64,000 bases of DNA from Struthidea cinerea (taxonomy: Eukaryota; Chordata; Aves; Passeriformes; Corcoracidae): assembly GCA_013397865.1 (NCBI GenBank), contig VZTI01003110.1, forward strand, positions 65,220 to 129,219. Direction: 5' to 3'. A model generated the notes under the pieces. That model made no database searches. It worked only from the letters and a program-made list of their open reading frames with translations, and was not told where the DNA came from. Shown here piece by piece: positions 47,090 through 60,400 of the stretch. Both the position numbers and the translations under genes were made by a program. Every line of letters begins with the position of its first letter. Position 1 is the stretch's first letter.

Positions 47090-48830
47090 GCTGGCAGGCC
47101 TTTAAGACAATAAAATGAGTTAAGAGTATATTAAGAACAACAGAAGTCTTAACAAGGGTACGTGCTGCTGCTCAATGCAGATGAGGAAATGATAAAGTTG
47201 CAGAAAAGGCAAATATTCCAGACATATTTCAGTTCTGCATTTGAAAAGAAGAAAGATGATGCACTCATATCACGTGGGCTGATGAAACATTTTCCACTCT
47301 GTCAGTGACCAGGAGGAATGTAAAGTATGTACTGGAGGTAAATATTTTAAATTCAGCAGGTCTGGATGGCTTACATGGGAATACTGATAAAGCTTATTTG
47401 ACTGATGTCTAGCCTGCTGATATTGATATTTCATAAATCCTCTAACAACAAGGAAATAGCAGAATACTAAAGGAGTGTCTGTTCTATGGCAAAATTTAAA
47501 AAAAGAAGGCAAAGTCAATAATCACAATAGATGTGCACTAGTAAGGCTAACGGCTGTTCATGGGAAAAATATTAACTGATAGAGAATTCTTTGATAAAGA
47601 ATAAGAAAATCTAGGGATGTATTTTCCAGCATCACAATACTCTTGATAAAAACTTAATTTAAAAAACCCATGAAACAAAAAAAAAACCCCAAGAATAATT
47701 TAAGCACCCCTGCCATGAGCAAGCAGATGACTAGAGATATTCTCAAAATTCTTTCTAGTCCTACCTTCTGTGGTTCTATGAAGACATAACATGGTAACCA
47801 ACAGAAAGTCCTGACTGGATAAGACTGAATGCACGTATGGGTTGCAAATCCTGCTTGATTTTATTTCTTAAATTGTTTTGTCACTGAATCAGGATCAGGA
47901 GCAACACTTTACATTTACCTGGATGACTCTCATTCTCTGAGAAATACACAGGACACAGGATGATTGAAGCATAAGGAAAACAGTCCAGCCAAGTTTGTCT
48001 GCTGGACATAGGAAAAAATAAAGCCATGTCACCTGTGCTTTGCAAAAGCCATGGAAGTAGTATTAGGATGAATTTTAGAATCAGTGCTATTCAGTATTTC
48101 CATCATTGTCCTAGACATAAATAGAAACTCACTGCTGATAAAATATGCAGGTATTGGGAAGCCTGGTGGAATGGCAATGATGAGGGGAAAGCATTTGTGT
48201 AGGGCAGGCTGGATCACCTTCATGTTCAAGCAAAAAGCCTTTTACTACAGCCAAGTGCAAAATTATGCATGTGGGAACTAGATAGGAGATGTGTAATCAG
48301 AAACTCTACCCTGGAAAAAACAGCACTCTGAAAAGGATCAGGATCATCAGAGTATGGAGCAGTTTCACTCCAGTGAGATACTATGGTAAAAAGGGTGAAA
48401 TCAATCCTTGAATGCATAAACACGGGAATAGTGAATACCAGTACCAGGTTGCTGTTCTTCCCTTTGTGGCACTCATTAGACTAATCATATGCAGGATATT
48501 TATTTTCAAAGGCTGCTGAAAAGCTGGGGAAGGTGCAAAGGGAACTTGGTAATTATTCAAGATCTAAAGAAAATGCTTTACTGTAGAAACCTTTCAGTGC
48601 TCAACCTGCCTGACTTACTGAAAAGGAGATGACGATTTATAGCTTGATTAATGAATTGGTACTGTTGGAGGCATAAAATACTAGCCGGAAAGGGCTCTGA
48701 GCAGACTAAGTTGTACTGAGGACTGAGTGGAGGAACTATTAAGCCAGACAAATTCAAGTGAAGAATGAGACACAGAAAATGATTACCCACTAGAACAAGC
48801 TCATGTTCTTTATCTTCTTATGTCTTCATC
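47090..48830 (+). mobile_element. Ancient CR1/L3-type LINE, decayed
   Basis: Order and spacing match the long 3' half of an ancient CR1/L3-like element on the plus strand. CAGAAAAGGCAAATATTCCA and TTTGAAAAGAAGAAAGATGA come first (about 47200-47260), then TTAAATTCAGCAGGTCTGGATGG (the reverse transcriptase SAGPDG motif, 47350), then GCCAAGTGCAAAATTATGCA (48250), CTGAAAAGGATCAGGATC (48330) and the downstream ORF2 end. Many stops and indels are present. Limits are approximate. Confidence 0.75.
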
Positions 48831-51800
48831 AAAATTAGACATTTTTTTATTGGCCTACAGCCAATCGCAAATTGTCAAGAATGAGTTGTAGCTTTTAATA
48901 CTGGAATATATTAATGAAAATTAATGGTCTATGATATCTAAGAGGTCATTCTAGGTGACAGGAATCCCTGAGATCCATTACATTGTAGGAGAGATATATA
49001 TTTATTTATTATTATGATTATGTCAAGAAGCAGTAGATAAACATGCAACTTTCTCTCTGTTTGGACCTTTAAGTACTACAATTTAATGATAACAAGATGA
49101 ATTTAAGTTGCCAAGATAACTGATGATGGAAACTGGAGGACTGTAAAAGTCCATGATTGCTTTTCTCTCTTTAGATATTCCAGTATATGGTCACTTTACC
49201 AGGTGGAGTGGCATAATACAAAGGAAATACAATTTGCTGGGTGAGTTCCTTTCTCTTTCTTTGTTCCTCTGTCTAGAAACGTCCTTGACTGTGACATGCA
49301 CCTATGATAACTAAGTAACCTGGCCTCATCTTAGATGTTTTTGTTATTCGAAAAGCTCCTGACATGCGGAATGTTCTTGAGCAACTCATTGTGGATATTT
49401 GAAACATGAAAGTAGAGAATCAAACCATGATTTTTATCTCTGAATCATTTTATGTATTCCATTGACACATCCACTCTCCATATCACTTCAAATCTCAGAG
49501 GAACACTTTTTCAATTTAATTCCTATTATGTAATTTCTCTCAACCGTCTTCATTTACCTTTGTTTTTATATTGTAAACCTTGTCTTTTCCATTACTTCCC
49601 CTTATCCATTCCCCTCTACTTGCTGGTTTATTATCACTACTTGACTGATGTTTGAGAAATACATTGTAAGTGACTCGGAGCAGACACTTGTCATTTTACT
49701 GTTGATCAGAGCACTTTGCACACGTCACATCGTATAAATAAAAATTACTGTTCCAGAAATATTTAGTGTCTCAGTTATATTTTGCAGTACAATATGTAAC
49801 AGAGACACTTTATGAGAAAGAATTATTTATTATAATTATCCCATCTCTGGCTCTGACATTCAAAAGCATTTTAGGTAAATCATGTGTGATCTCTCTTCTC
49901 TGTCTCAGTTTCTTAGCTAGCTCAGAGATACAAGATGTGTCAGTGAAGTTGTTTGCCATTCTAGAAACTCTTCAAATATAACACCTCTTCGCTTATCCTG
50001 TTTTGTATTGGATTGTCTCAAAGCCTTCTAGCAAAGGAAATGTGTTCCCTTTTGTACAGCTGGGGGAACAGAAAAACAGAGAGGTGAATTTCATGGCATT
50101 GGGAAGGCCTGAAGCATGTCTGTGAGTACAACCCAAGCCTCCAAGCCTCCAGTCTCCTGCCATTTTTAATGGGAAACACATGTCCCCAAAACAGATTATT
50201 GGAGCAAGTTGGACTGGACATGTGCAGGTTTGTAAAGTGGCTTGCCTCTCCCCAAAACTATGTTTGCATTTTGCTGAACTTGGCAAAATAACAGAAAACA
50301 GAGTTGCCACCAAACCCTTCAGGATCTCAAATTTTCATGTATATATTTGCTTTTCTTCTGCTCTTGAATCTAGAATAGAAACCATGAAGGATTCTTTTTA
50401 CTTACATTCATAAATAATTCAAGCAAATACAGGCTAACTTAGTCAGACATCAGTCACAGCTCAGGTAAGTCTTGCCTGCTGCTTGTTCTAGAAATCTCAG
50501 GCTGCTCTGTTCCAAAGGACCTGTCTGGCATCTAATCCACATGGAGGCAAGGATGGCAGAAGGTAGCGGAGGTCACTAGTGCTCTGCTGAGCAATTTTTC
50601 CATCAGTCCAAAGAGGTGATCCCTGAACATCCCAGACAATACTCACAAGCTTTGACAGTCTCTATGAAATAATATCTTACTAACATCTTTTCCCATGGAT
50701 ACCTTGAACAGGAACATCCATGGAGAGCGCTTTCCTAAACAGGGAAATGCTTTGCTGCATGGCACTTTGGTCACATCTCTTAGGAGTAAAAGTTTCCTAT
50801 TTGCTGTGTTTAGTTTCAGAGCCAAGCTCTTACCAAGCCAAAAGGCATGGCAGGTATCTATTACAGAAAAATGCTTTGAAGGAAAGAAAAGCTAAATACT
50901 AATGTAAGCTTTACTATTACAATCTATATCTAAAGGAAAGAAAAAGTTCTGAGTAAGGAAATTATTTCAGCAGTCACAGAGAGAAAGGCTAGAGTTTTCA
51001 AAAACATCTCTGGCTTCCTTGGGGATTGCTGTCTAGCCTTCAACGTTTTGAAGCTGATCCCAAGGACAGCACCTTACTGACAGAGACTGGCACATACACT
51101 GTTAGAAGAACAAATGTTTAAATGGCTTCAATTTTGGGCAGAGATAAGTTAAGAACCTTCATGGACTCAACTTCTGCCTCTATCCCTCTGTGAATCAAGT
51201 ACATTTTCAGGAGTGATGAACATGGGGCTAGTGTCTGAGCCATACAAAAAACCCAAGGCCCTGATATGAGCAAAAGAAAGAGAGAAGCCATCACTCCAAG
51301 GAGTCTCCTCCAGCTTGATGGAACCATGTTTGAAAATTTACTTCACATTTTCTTAAAAAAACTCAGCAAATCCATGCAGGTATTTTTTCTACCTGCACCA
51401 CAAGGAAAAAGAGACAAAGAAAGCAATTTCCATGGTATTGCATGAAGACCTATGCAAGCTGATCTGAGACAGTACATGACTTGTGGTATTCTTCAAAATC
51501 CACTTCCTACTTCAGGGATTTGAATAGCATTTGTCACCACAGTGGCTGGGGTCACTTCAGGCAAAAAAAAAAAAAATTAGTTCCTTCTTTAATTTCCTTG
51601 CAAGCTTAAAGATTGCTTTTTGTTCCACGGTTTCCTGTCAGAGAAGCCCATGTTTTGGATGTACATCCATGGGGGGGTTATTAAATAAACACAGAGCGTC
51701 TATTCTTTATTCTATACACCCAGGAAGATGAAATTCCCAATTTTCAATTGTGGGGCCTCCTCAGGAAAACAGGACGGAAAGAGTCAAACTTGCCCAAGGA

Positions 51801-53800
51801 GGGAAAAACCCTGACTCCATCTTGAGAAGTTTTAAACAATTGTGATGAAGTGTTTCATGGTAGGTGTTTCCTTCAAAGCACTAGCTGGGCTGTGTAGAGA
51901 ATGGGGAGTGTTATAAGGTGAGATTCTAATTTCATTTGCGGCAAAACCCACTGGCATGTAGAAAGTGAATTGGGAAATTAGGCTAAGGATGACTTAATAA
52001 TCCTGGCAGTTAAACCCTGCTCTGGAAACATGGATCCCATTCCTCATCAGTTCCTAAGCAATGTCAGACAACTCACTTGGACTAAACTGGTAAAACTAAT
52101 TTCCAGGTGTTCCTTTTTCAAGACCAGGGCTGGATTTACAGAAGGGATGAGCATCCACTGGATTAAACTGGAATTTAAATATAAGGAGCCATATAAAACG
52201 AAATTCTCTGGGGAAAGAGACATGCTATGAATCTCAAATTTAGGATTCCTTTTAACTGAAACATGTCTGCACTTCAAAGCCCAGTCTGCAGAGCGAGATC
52301 TTACCTCACTGGGAATGACTACGGAGGCAGTGATGTTTGTGATGGACTCTGATAGCAGTGTAATGACCACATTGAAGTGTTCCTCAAGACATAAGTAGTT
52401 TGATTTTTTTTTTAAATGTAACAACGTGCCACAAATAAAACACAAATTACAGTGAGGGATTAAGTTCTGCCTGTCACAGAATAGATGAGTGAGGAACCAG
52501 TTGGGTATTGCTGCACAGCACTCCTTACCATGTACAGATACAGGAGTATAGCAGCAAACAAATATGATTATGCTACTCCAAGGTATTTCCATACAGTCAG
52601 GTGTTATGCTGGACCCAAATGAAGAAACCCTTCCAGAACCAGACAGGGTGGTGCAGAAACATCTGAACTGGTTTTGGGCACACATGTAGAAGAACTAGAT
52701 CAAGTACTATATATGATCTATTGCTATTTTAGAAAAAGGCAACACACACATGAAGGGATTATGAGACCATTAATAAGATGAGCTGCATTCCCTGTGCCTG
52801 TTTACAGGTGGCTGCAGAGAGACTAGAGAACCCTTATGTCACCACAAGTTCTTTTCATCTTGGAGCCAGCTTCCTGCACACAAGCCTGGATGCTCTGGAG
52901 AGAATGGTGCTTGCTCCCAGCACCAGGCCTTGGAGAGCTCAAGCTTCCTTGTGAATGCCTGACAAAAGGGCAGTTCTAGAAATTGTCTCACCTTTTGTCC
53001 CCAGTCTTCATCCTACTCTCACTTTCACTGTATTATAATCTCAACTTCTTTTTTTTTTTTTTTTCTCTTCCATTACTAGCTCAGACTGAAAGAAGCAAGG
53101 CTGGACAGAATAATAACAGCTCTTCTGGACCAGCTAATGCAGCTGGGGAGACCTGAACAAGCTCTCAGGTGTACAGCACCACCATCAGGTGCTTGCTCTG
53201 ACATTTCTCCCTCCTGCCTGTCCCTCAACACAGTACAGTGTCTTCATTCCCCTCACCCGGCTTCACTGCCTCCTCCTTCCTTTCTTCTCATTCTGGGAAC
53301 CCTCTCCTTTATCCTTACCTCCTCCTTCCTCTCTCTGCATGATGTGACTAGACAGGAGAATGCAGATTTATGTATTCCCTACACGTGCTTCTCATTTTTT
53401 CCAGTCCATCTTTGGCTGTTGATGTCTCCTTCTCGTAGGTGAGTATCTCTCAGCTCTCTTCTTCCTCTCTCTTTGACCTTTCCTCTGCTCCTTGTAAGGC
53501 ATTCTCTTCTCTCATGCTGTGAAACATTCATGCTATCTCATACTGTGAAATGATCTCTCTCACACTCTCTCAACTATTATCTCTAGCATAGTCCATGGTG
53601 CTTTCTAAAGGATGCTACTTCACAATAAATACATAATCATTGCTTTAGGCTGCTGTCTTCTCTAACTGCTTAATTGGATATGGTATTTTAAAGGTCCTTA
53701 GAACATCAAAGATGCCTTAGCTATTTTACCATTTTCCTCCTCAGCTCTGTTGAAATTTATATAAAGCAATTGTGGTTTTTTTCATCCAGCTTGAGGTCAG
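48831..53800. other. Gene-free intergenic stretch, right part
   Basis: AT-rich DNA with no recognisable gene. It contains a MIR-like relic at 50045-50165, poly-A at 51561-51573, a T tract at 53048-53064, and an unusually long open frame on the minus strand at 52047-52685 that I regard as unproven. Confidence 0.5.
50045..50165 (+). mobile_element. MIR-like SINE relic
   Basis: CCCTTTTGTACAGCTGGGGG, then AACAGAAAAACAGAGAGGTG and, further on, ACCCAAGCCTCC...CAGTCTCCTGCC, follow the MIR core and tail order (cattttacagatggggaaactgag..., cagagaggt, aacccaggagtcctgactcccagtcccctgc). Diverged. Confidence 0.65.
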
Positions 53801-53859
53801 CAGCACATGCAGCGCTGCCCTAGCTTGCACAACTCGGTTGCTGAGGTAGGGCTAGCTGT

Positions 53860-54215
53860 GCATTATTCTCCATTTCCCCTTTAAAACGCTCCATCTTTCT
53901 GCATCTCCAGCTCTCACAGTGAGATTGTGCAATCAGGTGACTCGGTGACAGGCTGGTTTGCTGCATTGTGGCATCCTCGGAGCAGCTACAGAGGTTTGTA
54001 CAGAGAGCTCCCCGGGCGAGCGCCGAGGGAACGCCAGCCAGCAGCCCGGGCACTCCGGGGTTACGCAGAGCTGTGCACGGCCGCGGCGGCTTTGGTGTCT
54101 GCGGCGTCTGCTGGCCCTGCAGCTCTGGGGCTGAAGGAGCAGCCTCTCAAGAGAATACCTGCCTTTAACAGAGTCACTGCAGCCAGACATCTTGAGCATC
54201 CTTCATTATAATTGC
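53860..54215 (+). promoter_or_regulatory. CpG-rich segment, possible alternative promoter or exon
   Basis: CpG density rises at 54000-54115 (GAGCGCCGAGGGAACGCC, GGCCGCGGCGGC) below an AT-rich TTTAAAA at about 53880. A plus-strand frame of 94 codons (53927-54211) crosses it but resembles no known protein. It could be a 5' untranslated exon of the plus-strand neighbour, or just an island shore. Confidence 0.35.
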
Positions 54216-54599
54216 TTCGGGGCCTGCACAGATCCGATGTTGCCTCATTATTGGGACTATTTATTATTGAAACCAGAAATACTGAGTCATTAAACAGAGG
54301 TCATAAAAACATCCTTATTCTGCTAAAAACATTAGCTCATCGTTTCTGGTACTACAGAAGGTAGGAGAGACCAGGAATCCTTGTGCCTGTGAGAAAGAAA
54401 ATGTGGACTGCATCAGAGGCCTGGGAAGATCAGACAAGAGCCCTAAACCAGTAATTCATTAGGAAAAGCAGTGTAATGGTTAGACAGGTCTCTGGGCTCA
54501 AGATCAATTGCCATTTCTGCGTTTGTGTCACTTCAGGTTACCATTTTATCCCAGAATATGTTAATGCCTCTCTCTGGAAATGGACAGGACTAATAACCT

Positions 54600-54775
54600 C
54601 GCTGACTTTTGTCTGAAGACTATAAGGCACTTCAGAGGCACTAGCCAGCTACACCTAACTGCAGAGAGCTGCTGTTACCTCCATTTTTCCAGAGGGAAGC
54701 CAGAGGTACAGAGGGGGAATTTGTTTGCTTTCATTCCATGGTTCAGGACTGCACTCTCCTGATTTCTAATGTCAA
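54600..54775 (+). mobile_element. Possible MIR-like SINE relic
   Basis: GAGAGCTGCTGTTACCTCCA, TTTTTCCAGAGGGAAGCCAG and AGGTACAGAGGGGG resemble the MIR core (ttatccccattttacagatggggaaactgaggcacagag). The 3' tail is poorly preserved, so this is tentative. Confidence 0.4.
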
Positions 54776-55199
54776 AGAAAGGCATTTTCTGCCTGTGTTT
54801 TTGTGCTGCTGAAGAGTTAATGTAGCCAGAGAAAGGATTTTAATTTATTTTTACTACCTATGCTTCAGATTTATTTTCTTACTTTTATTCCTCGGGCAGT
54901 TTTCTGAATCTGGAGAGATCCTTCTGGGTAGAAAAACACATTTTGCAGAGATTATGTTTCCCTATTATAATACTGAAGCTGCAGACAAATACATCCTTTG
55001 ATAGCTGTGTTTGATTTCCTGCACTGCAGGGATGTCCTGTCAGCGTCCAGATCCAACAACAGGCGCATGGGGGTTACATCCCGCAGCTGATGCGGTGTGT
55101 GTGTTTATTTGTTTTTGTTACGGATTTCTCTGGAGCAGTAAATATGAAGAACTCGTACTGCAGGCTCACCAGCCAAGGCGCGCTGTGCCACATCGTGGT

Positions 55200-55471
55200 C
55201 CCTGCCGGAGCCAACACTCCAGGCGTCCGGGGAGCTTTTAGGGCAGGGTGTTCCCGACACTCACCTGAGCACACACCGGCCCGTATCGGTAGGGTCCGGT
55301 TCTCCGGGGGAGGCAGGTCCCTCCCTTGGGGCTCCCCCGCCGCGTTCAGGCTCTGTCCCCCGCGATGGCCCCGGGAGGGCTCGCCGGACCGCCCCCCCGC
55401 CTGCGGACCGAGGGAACGGGCTGCAGGCCGGCGGGAGGGCGCGGGGCCGGCGCCGCGGGGCGGGGCGGGGC
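55200..55471 (+). promoter_or_regulatory. CpG island, probable promoter of the right-hand (plus-strand) gene
   Basis: Very high GC and CpG, ending in tandem GC boxes (GGGGCGGGGCGGGGC) at the edge of an 862-base gap. By known synteny the divergent neighbour of PLEKHH1 in mammals is TMEM229B, and this island lies where that promoter would be expected. No TMEM229B coding sequence is seen in the window, so the assignment is inference. Confidence 0.5.
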
Positions 55472-56333
55472 NNNNNNNNNNNNNNNNNNNNNNNNNNNNN
55501 NNNNNNNNNNNNNNNNNNNNNNNNNNNNNNNNNNNNNNNNNNNNNNNNNNNNNNNNNNNNNNNNNNNNNNNNNNNNNNNNNNNNNNNNNNNNNNNNNNNN
55601 NNNNNNNNNNNNNNNNNNNNNNNNNNNNNNNNNNNNNNNNNNNNNNNNNNNNNNNNNNNNNNNNNNNNNNNNNNNNNNNNNNNNNNNNNNNNNNNNNNNN
55701 NNNNNNNNNNNNNNNNNNNNNNNNNNNNNNNNNNNNNNNNNNNNNNNNNNNNNNNNNNNNNNNNNNNNNNNNNNNNNNNNNNNNNNNNNNNNNNNNNNNN
55801 NNNNNNNNNNNNNNNNNNNNNNNNNNNNNNNNNNNNNNNNNNNNNNNNNNNNNNNNNNNNNNNNNNNNNNNNNNNNNNNNNNNNNNNNNNNNNNNNNNNN
55901 NNNNNNNNNNNNNNNNNNNNNNNNNNNNNNNNNNNNNNNNNNNNNNNNNNNNNNNNNNNNNNNNNNNNNNNNNNNNNNNNNNNNNNNNNNNNNNNNNNNN
56001 NNNNNNNNNNNNNNNNNNNNNNNNNNNNNNNNNNNNNNNNNNNNNNNNNNNNNNNNNNNNNNNNNNNNNNNNNNNNNNNNNNNNNNNNNNNNNNNNNNNN
56101 NNNNNNNNNNNNNNNNNNNNNNNNNNNNNNNNNNNNNNNNNNNNNNNNNNNNNNNNNNNNNNNNNNNNNNNNNNNNNNNNNNNNNNNNNNNNNNNNNNNN
56201 NNNNNNNNNNNNNNNNNNNNNNNNNNNNNNNNNNNNNNNNNNNNNNNNNNNNNNNNNNNNNNNNNNNNNNNNNNNNNNNNNNNNNNNNNNNNNNNNNNNN
56301 NNNNNNNNNNNNNNNNNNNNNNNNNNNNNNNNN
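55472..56333. other. Assembly gap (862 N)
   Basis: An unresolved run of N that begins inside the densest part of a CpG island and ends in AT-rich sequence, so the core of the island and any first exon are probably lost in it. Confidence 1.
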
Positions 56334-57299
56334 ATGTTTGCTCTTGTTCCATTTTTGGTATGGAAAAATATTCAGAATAGCTGAATTTTTGCAAAATGGA
56401 AAATCTGATTCCTTCTGTCCCCCATTTACTCATTTACTCTAGGGTTTTGCAAATTGTTTCTAGGATGCTTAGGAGCAGGGATGCTGGGGAGGCTGCCCTG
56501 TCCTGCTCATCTTAAGCTGGACCGTTACACTAGGACTTCCTAGAGAGCATTTCACATTGCTAGTCCAAAACTACTGGGGATGTACAAACTTGTTAAGCTT
56601 CGTAATTACACAGCAGATGTAGTAAAACTCTGTTATGTGAAATACTTTGTATTGTTCTCTGGCATCGTTTATTTGACAGGTTTGTCCTGTTTACTCTTAT
56701 TTCTGAGGAAAAAAGCAGTCCCTGCAGGAGGTGATTTTTTTCACAGGCAAGGTGGTAACATCTCCGTGACTGCCAGAGCTGTGTGCATTGGGGATTTGCA
56801 AGAAGAACAGATTGCCCAAAGAGCTCCATTCCGTGGTTTCCAGGGGCACAAATGCATTAATGTATGTGCAACATCAGTTAGAGATGGGGCTAGCTACTGT
56901 TTGGTGGTAAATAGGAAGTCATGAAAACAAAAATTGCCATAAGTTATTAGGAAACAGAAAAGAAAGACTTATTGACATGGAATCCATAATGCCTGTAGCC
57001 ACTTTCAGCACTGAGGAAAATCATATAGGAAGTCTGTAAGATGCTCTTGTGCCCATGACACATCCTGAAGGTCCTTCTTGAATCCCAGTGCCTTGTCCCA
57101 GTGAGAAGGTATGACTTCTTCCATGGAGAAATGTCAGTTTTCCTTTGTTAGGTGACAGCAGCTTGCTACAGTGGATAAATTAAGATTTTTCACTAAATTT
57201 GAAAGTAGGTATTTTCTCCCTGAGAAATAAATGCTCTCAGTGCATATATCTGAGAATTTCATACTTCTGTGTTGAAGATGCCGCTGAAGAACATGGGTG

Positions 57300-57425
57300 T
57301 TTCCCTGCTTGTAGAAGGGGAAACTGAGGTACAGGAGAATGGCATTTCACAGGTAATTGTCAAATTGAAACACAAGACTTAACTCCAAATCGTTTTGTTT
57401 AACCAGTAGCTATAGCATCTTCCTA
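57300..57425 (+). mobile_element. MIR-like SINE relic (core and tail)
   Basis: AGAAGGGGAAACTGAGGTAC is an almost intact MIR core motif. It is followed by CACAAGACTTAACTCCAAAT and TTTAACCAGTAGCTATAGCA, matching the amniote MIR tail (acccaagacttctgactccaag..., ttaaccactagacta...). Confidence 0.7.
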
Positions 57426-60400
57426 AACAAAGCTCAGCAAAAGCGCTAGAAGCAGCTTATTTAATGTGAAACATTCTGAGATCCTCTGATCACGGGAATA
57501 TTGAAAAGTATGTAATATAGTCTGGTGGAAAGGAAATGGAGGGGCAAGCAGGAGTTGAGGTAGTACTGCTTGTGACTGCATAACTTCTTGCTGAGGCTCT
57601 GGCAGCATGTCTGTAGCCTTGGTCAGTGCTGCTGTTCCTACTCTACTGAGGGCTGATGGTGGAGGCAGAAAACAAGCTGCTTCCTTGGAGAGTTCAAACC
57701 TTGGAATTCTTATGACAAGATCGCGTGGCAGTTTACAGAAGTGGTAAAGGGGGTCTAAAACAAGAGGTATGGATAGCAGAGACATGTGGGTTGAGGGTAA
57801 CCTAGATCTCTGCATCCATGTGGAAATGGTACCTGGTAGTGGGGACTTTGCAGTTTTGCTGACCATGTCATAATGTAATGTGGTGCCAAACAACAAACAA
57901 AAGGCAAATTTAACCCTGAAGGGAGATGCAGGTTTCTGGCTTAGAGTGTAAGGCAGGAAGAGGTTTTTGGATAAGGTGGTGAACTCGATAGCATGTGGAG
58001 TCTTTTAAGATATCTTTTTACAATCTGTACTTTAATTCAGCATCTTGGATATGTTCTAGGGAGTGAAGATATAGGGATCTCTTTGGCCTTGTAATTTGTG
58101 GATCTACTTATTCCCACACATCAAGAAACGGGGAGAGGAGTTGTTTTCCAGAATTGTAAATGTGCTTTTAATACCTGTCCGCTTGGTTAAGACAATGACT
58201 GTCCTCGGATCAGGTGTTTCAGGGCTGCTCCAGGCACTGCATTGTGTCCAGGAAGGGTGTTTCTTCTCGTGGCGTAATTAGTCAGATGAATTTAACTTTT
58301 GCCTTCCTCCAAAGCGTTAGAAATGAACTGCAACTGGGGACTGAGCATGCCAGGAAGAAGAAGGTCTGGAGGGGGTATGAGGGGGAGGAGAGGAGACTGT
58401 GCACTCTTCCTGCGGCAGGGGGAACCTCCCAACTTTTTGCTATCATCACATGCTTTGATGGCAAGTTTTGTTTGTATCCTTAGAATTGTACTTATCACAG
58501 AGTCTGGGGCCAGGCTTTGTAGGTTTTTTCTTTTTTCTGCAGCATGGGATCGGTCACTAAACATCATTTCTGTGAGATTTGTTTGAAGAGTCCTTTGCAA
58601 GTTTTGGAGTTGCCTCACTGACTGTGGTGTGCTTTCTTGTGCTTCTTGTTCATGGTATGCACATCTACTCTCCTTAAACTAAAGAACTTCTGTCCTTATC
58701 TGAGTTGCTCAGCTGTGTTGCAAGAAACTGCATGAAATTTTAATAAAATGATCTGCAGGAGATTTGATCAGGTTTTAGGCAAAAGAGTCCCTTCTGTTGT
58801 TAAACTGTCTGACAACAGAAGGAAGTTTTTCCTCATGGAAGATGATTGGAAAGCATCCTGAAAAAGCTTCTAAAAAGGAGAAAATATATTGAGGAGGCTT
58901 AAAGAGGGATGGCATGGAGAAGACCTTGTTCTGATGATGAAATCATAGAAGTAATGGAAAATTTTATTGTTGCAAATTGTACCTTAGGATTCTTTGTTTC
59001 TGGATTGCCTTCAACAAATGCCATGTTTAAGAAAATGAAATTAAGTTGTTGTGTTGTTTTGTTTCTTTTTTCAGTCTCAGACAGCCTGCTATTACGTGGT
59101 AAGAGGAGAGGTAACACCATGGCTAATTAAAGGGCAGCAGTGCTTCATTCCTTAGGGCTAATTATTCTGTAGAAAATGGGTCAATTACTTAAAGAAGTTG
59201 TTTGCCAGCAGGAGGTAGGAAAAGCCTTTATTCCCACTCCTCACCATCCTTTTGTGGGAAGCACTTCCTACCTCCATAGCAGTTGCAGTACCTTGTTATG
59301 CTTTCAAATGCCAGAGCCATGTCCTGCAGATGGGGAAATGGCACCCGATCAAACTTGTATGTGGTCACTTCTGTCCTGTGTGTTCCTGTATAGCTGCAGA
59401 TGAGCTGTATAACTGCACTGAGTGTCCGGTTGTGTTCCTGGTTTGTTTCTGGAGTGAGAGAAATGAACAATACAAGTGGGAGTTCTGTTTCCAAACAAAA
59501 TTTGCTTGATGTGAAAGGTGAAGAAGTATGGTATATTTCCTGATTTCTTTTGAAAGAAGTTTGATCATCTAGTTAGCTAATGTTTTCCAACATAAAACGT
59601 ATTACCTGCTTGTGGCTTGCTTGGTACAGGTTTGTAAATGATCCTTTCTCAGATCTGCTTCCTGTATGTGTTTTAGTGTTCTCTGGTGGCTTTATCAGCT
59701 GACCATGCTGCTTGCTGTAGCTCCTGAGGCTCAGTACAGACTGGGTGAGGGAGCAGAGGGCTGGTTACCTCTGCACGTCAGAAATGAACTGTTCTGCTTT
59801 TCACATTTCTGTTACGATATGTGAGGCAGGAGCATCCAGATGGTTCCTGAGCTCCTAGCTAAGGTGGCTGTGCAGGCGACTACAAAAAGTCTTGAAAGAA
59901 AGCCAGACTGGGCAAAGACTTTGGCTCTGCAGGAGCAGATTACCAACATCTGTGCCAATTCAGAACAACGCTCTCTTTCTGGTTAGTCAGAGCACTACAT
60001 TCCTGGTTGTAAATGATACACCCAATAATGTCTACTGTGATCCAGAGCTTATGCACCTTGCAGTCCAGCTTAAATGAGTGTAAAAGGCTTTGCAGGTACA
60101 TGCTGCTCCTTAACATGTCGTCAGAGGCAAAATAAAAGCTAGACTGCTTTAGAGATTTGTTCGTGGGCATATCTGAATGAGCACACCTATCAGTTACTAG
60201 GTCAGAGGTGTCTCATCATTGCATAAAAGAAGGAAGTGTTTTATGTTACCCTTTCTTTTGTTCTGGATTTTTGTTGGTGTCAGTGCACAAGAGTTCACCA
60301 CAATCTTATTTCAAAAGTCCCCCGCCCTCACATGCTTCTGTCAAAGCTGGATTAAATGACTGAGGGAATCTTCCCTACTACAAATGCTGCTGTCTTGCTT

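Noticed and set aside
55090..56442. Open frames of 350-450 codons across the second gap
   Set aside because: The same artefact: the frames are carried open by unsequenced bases.
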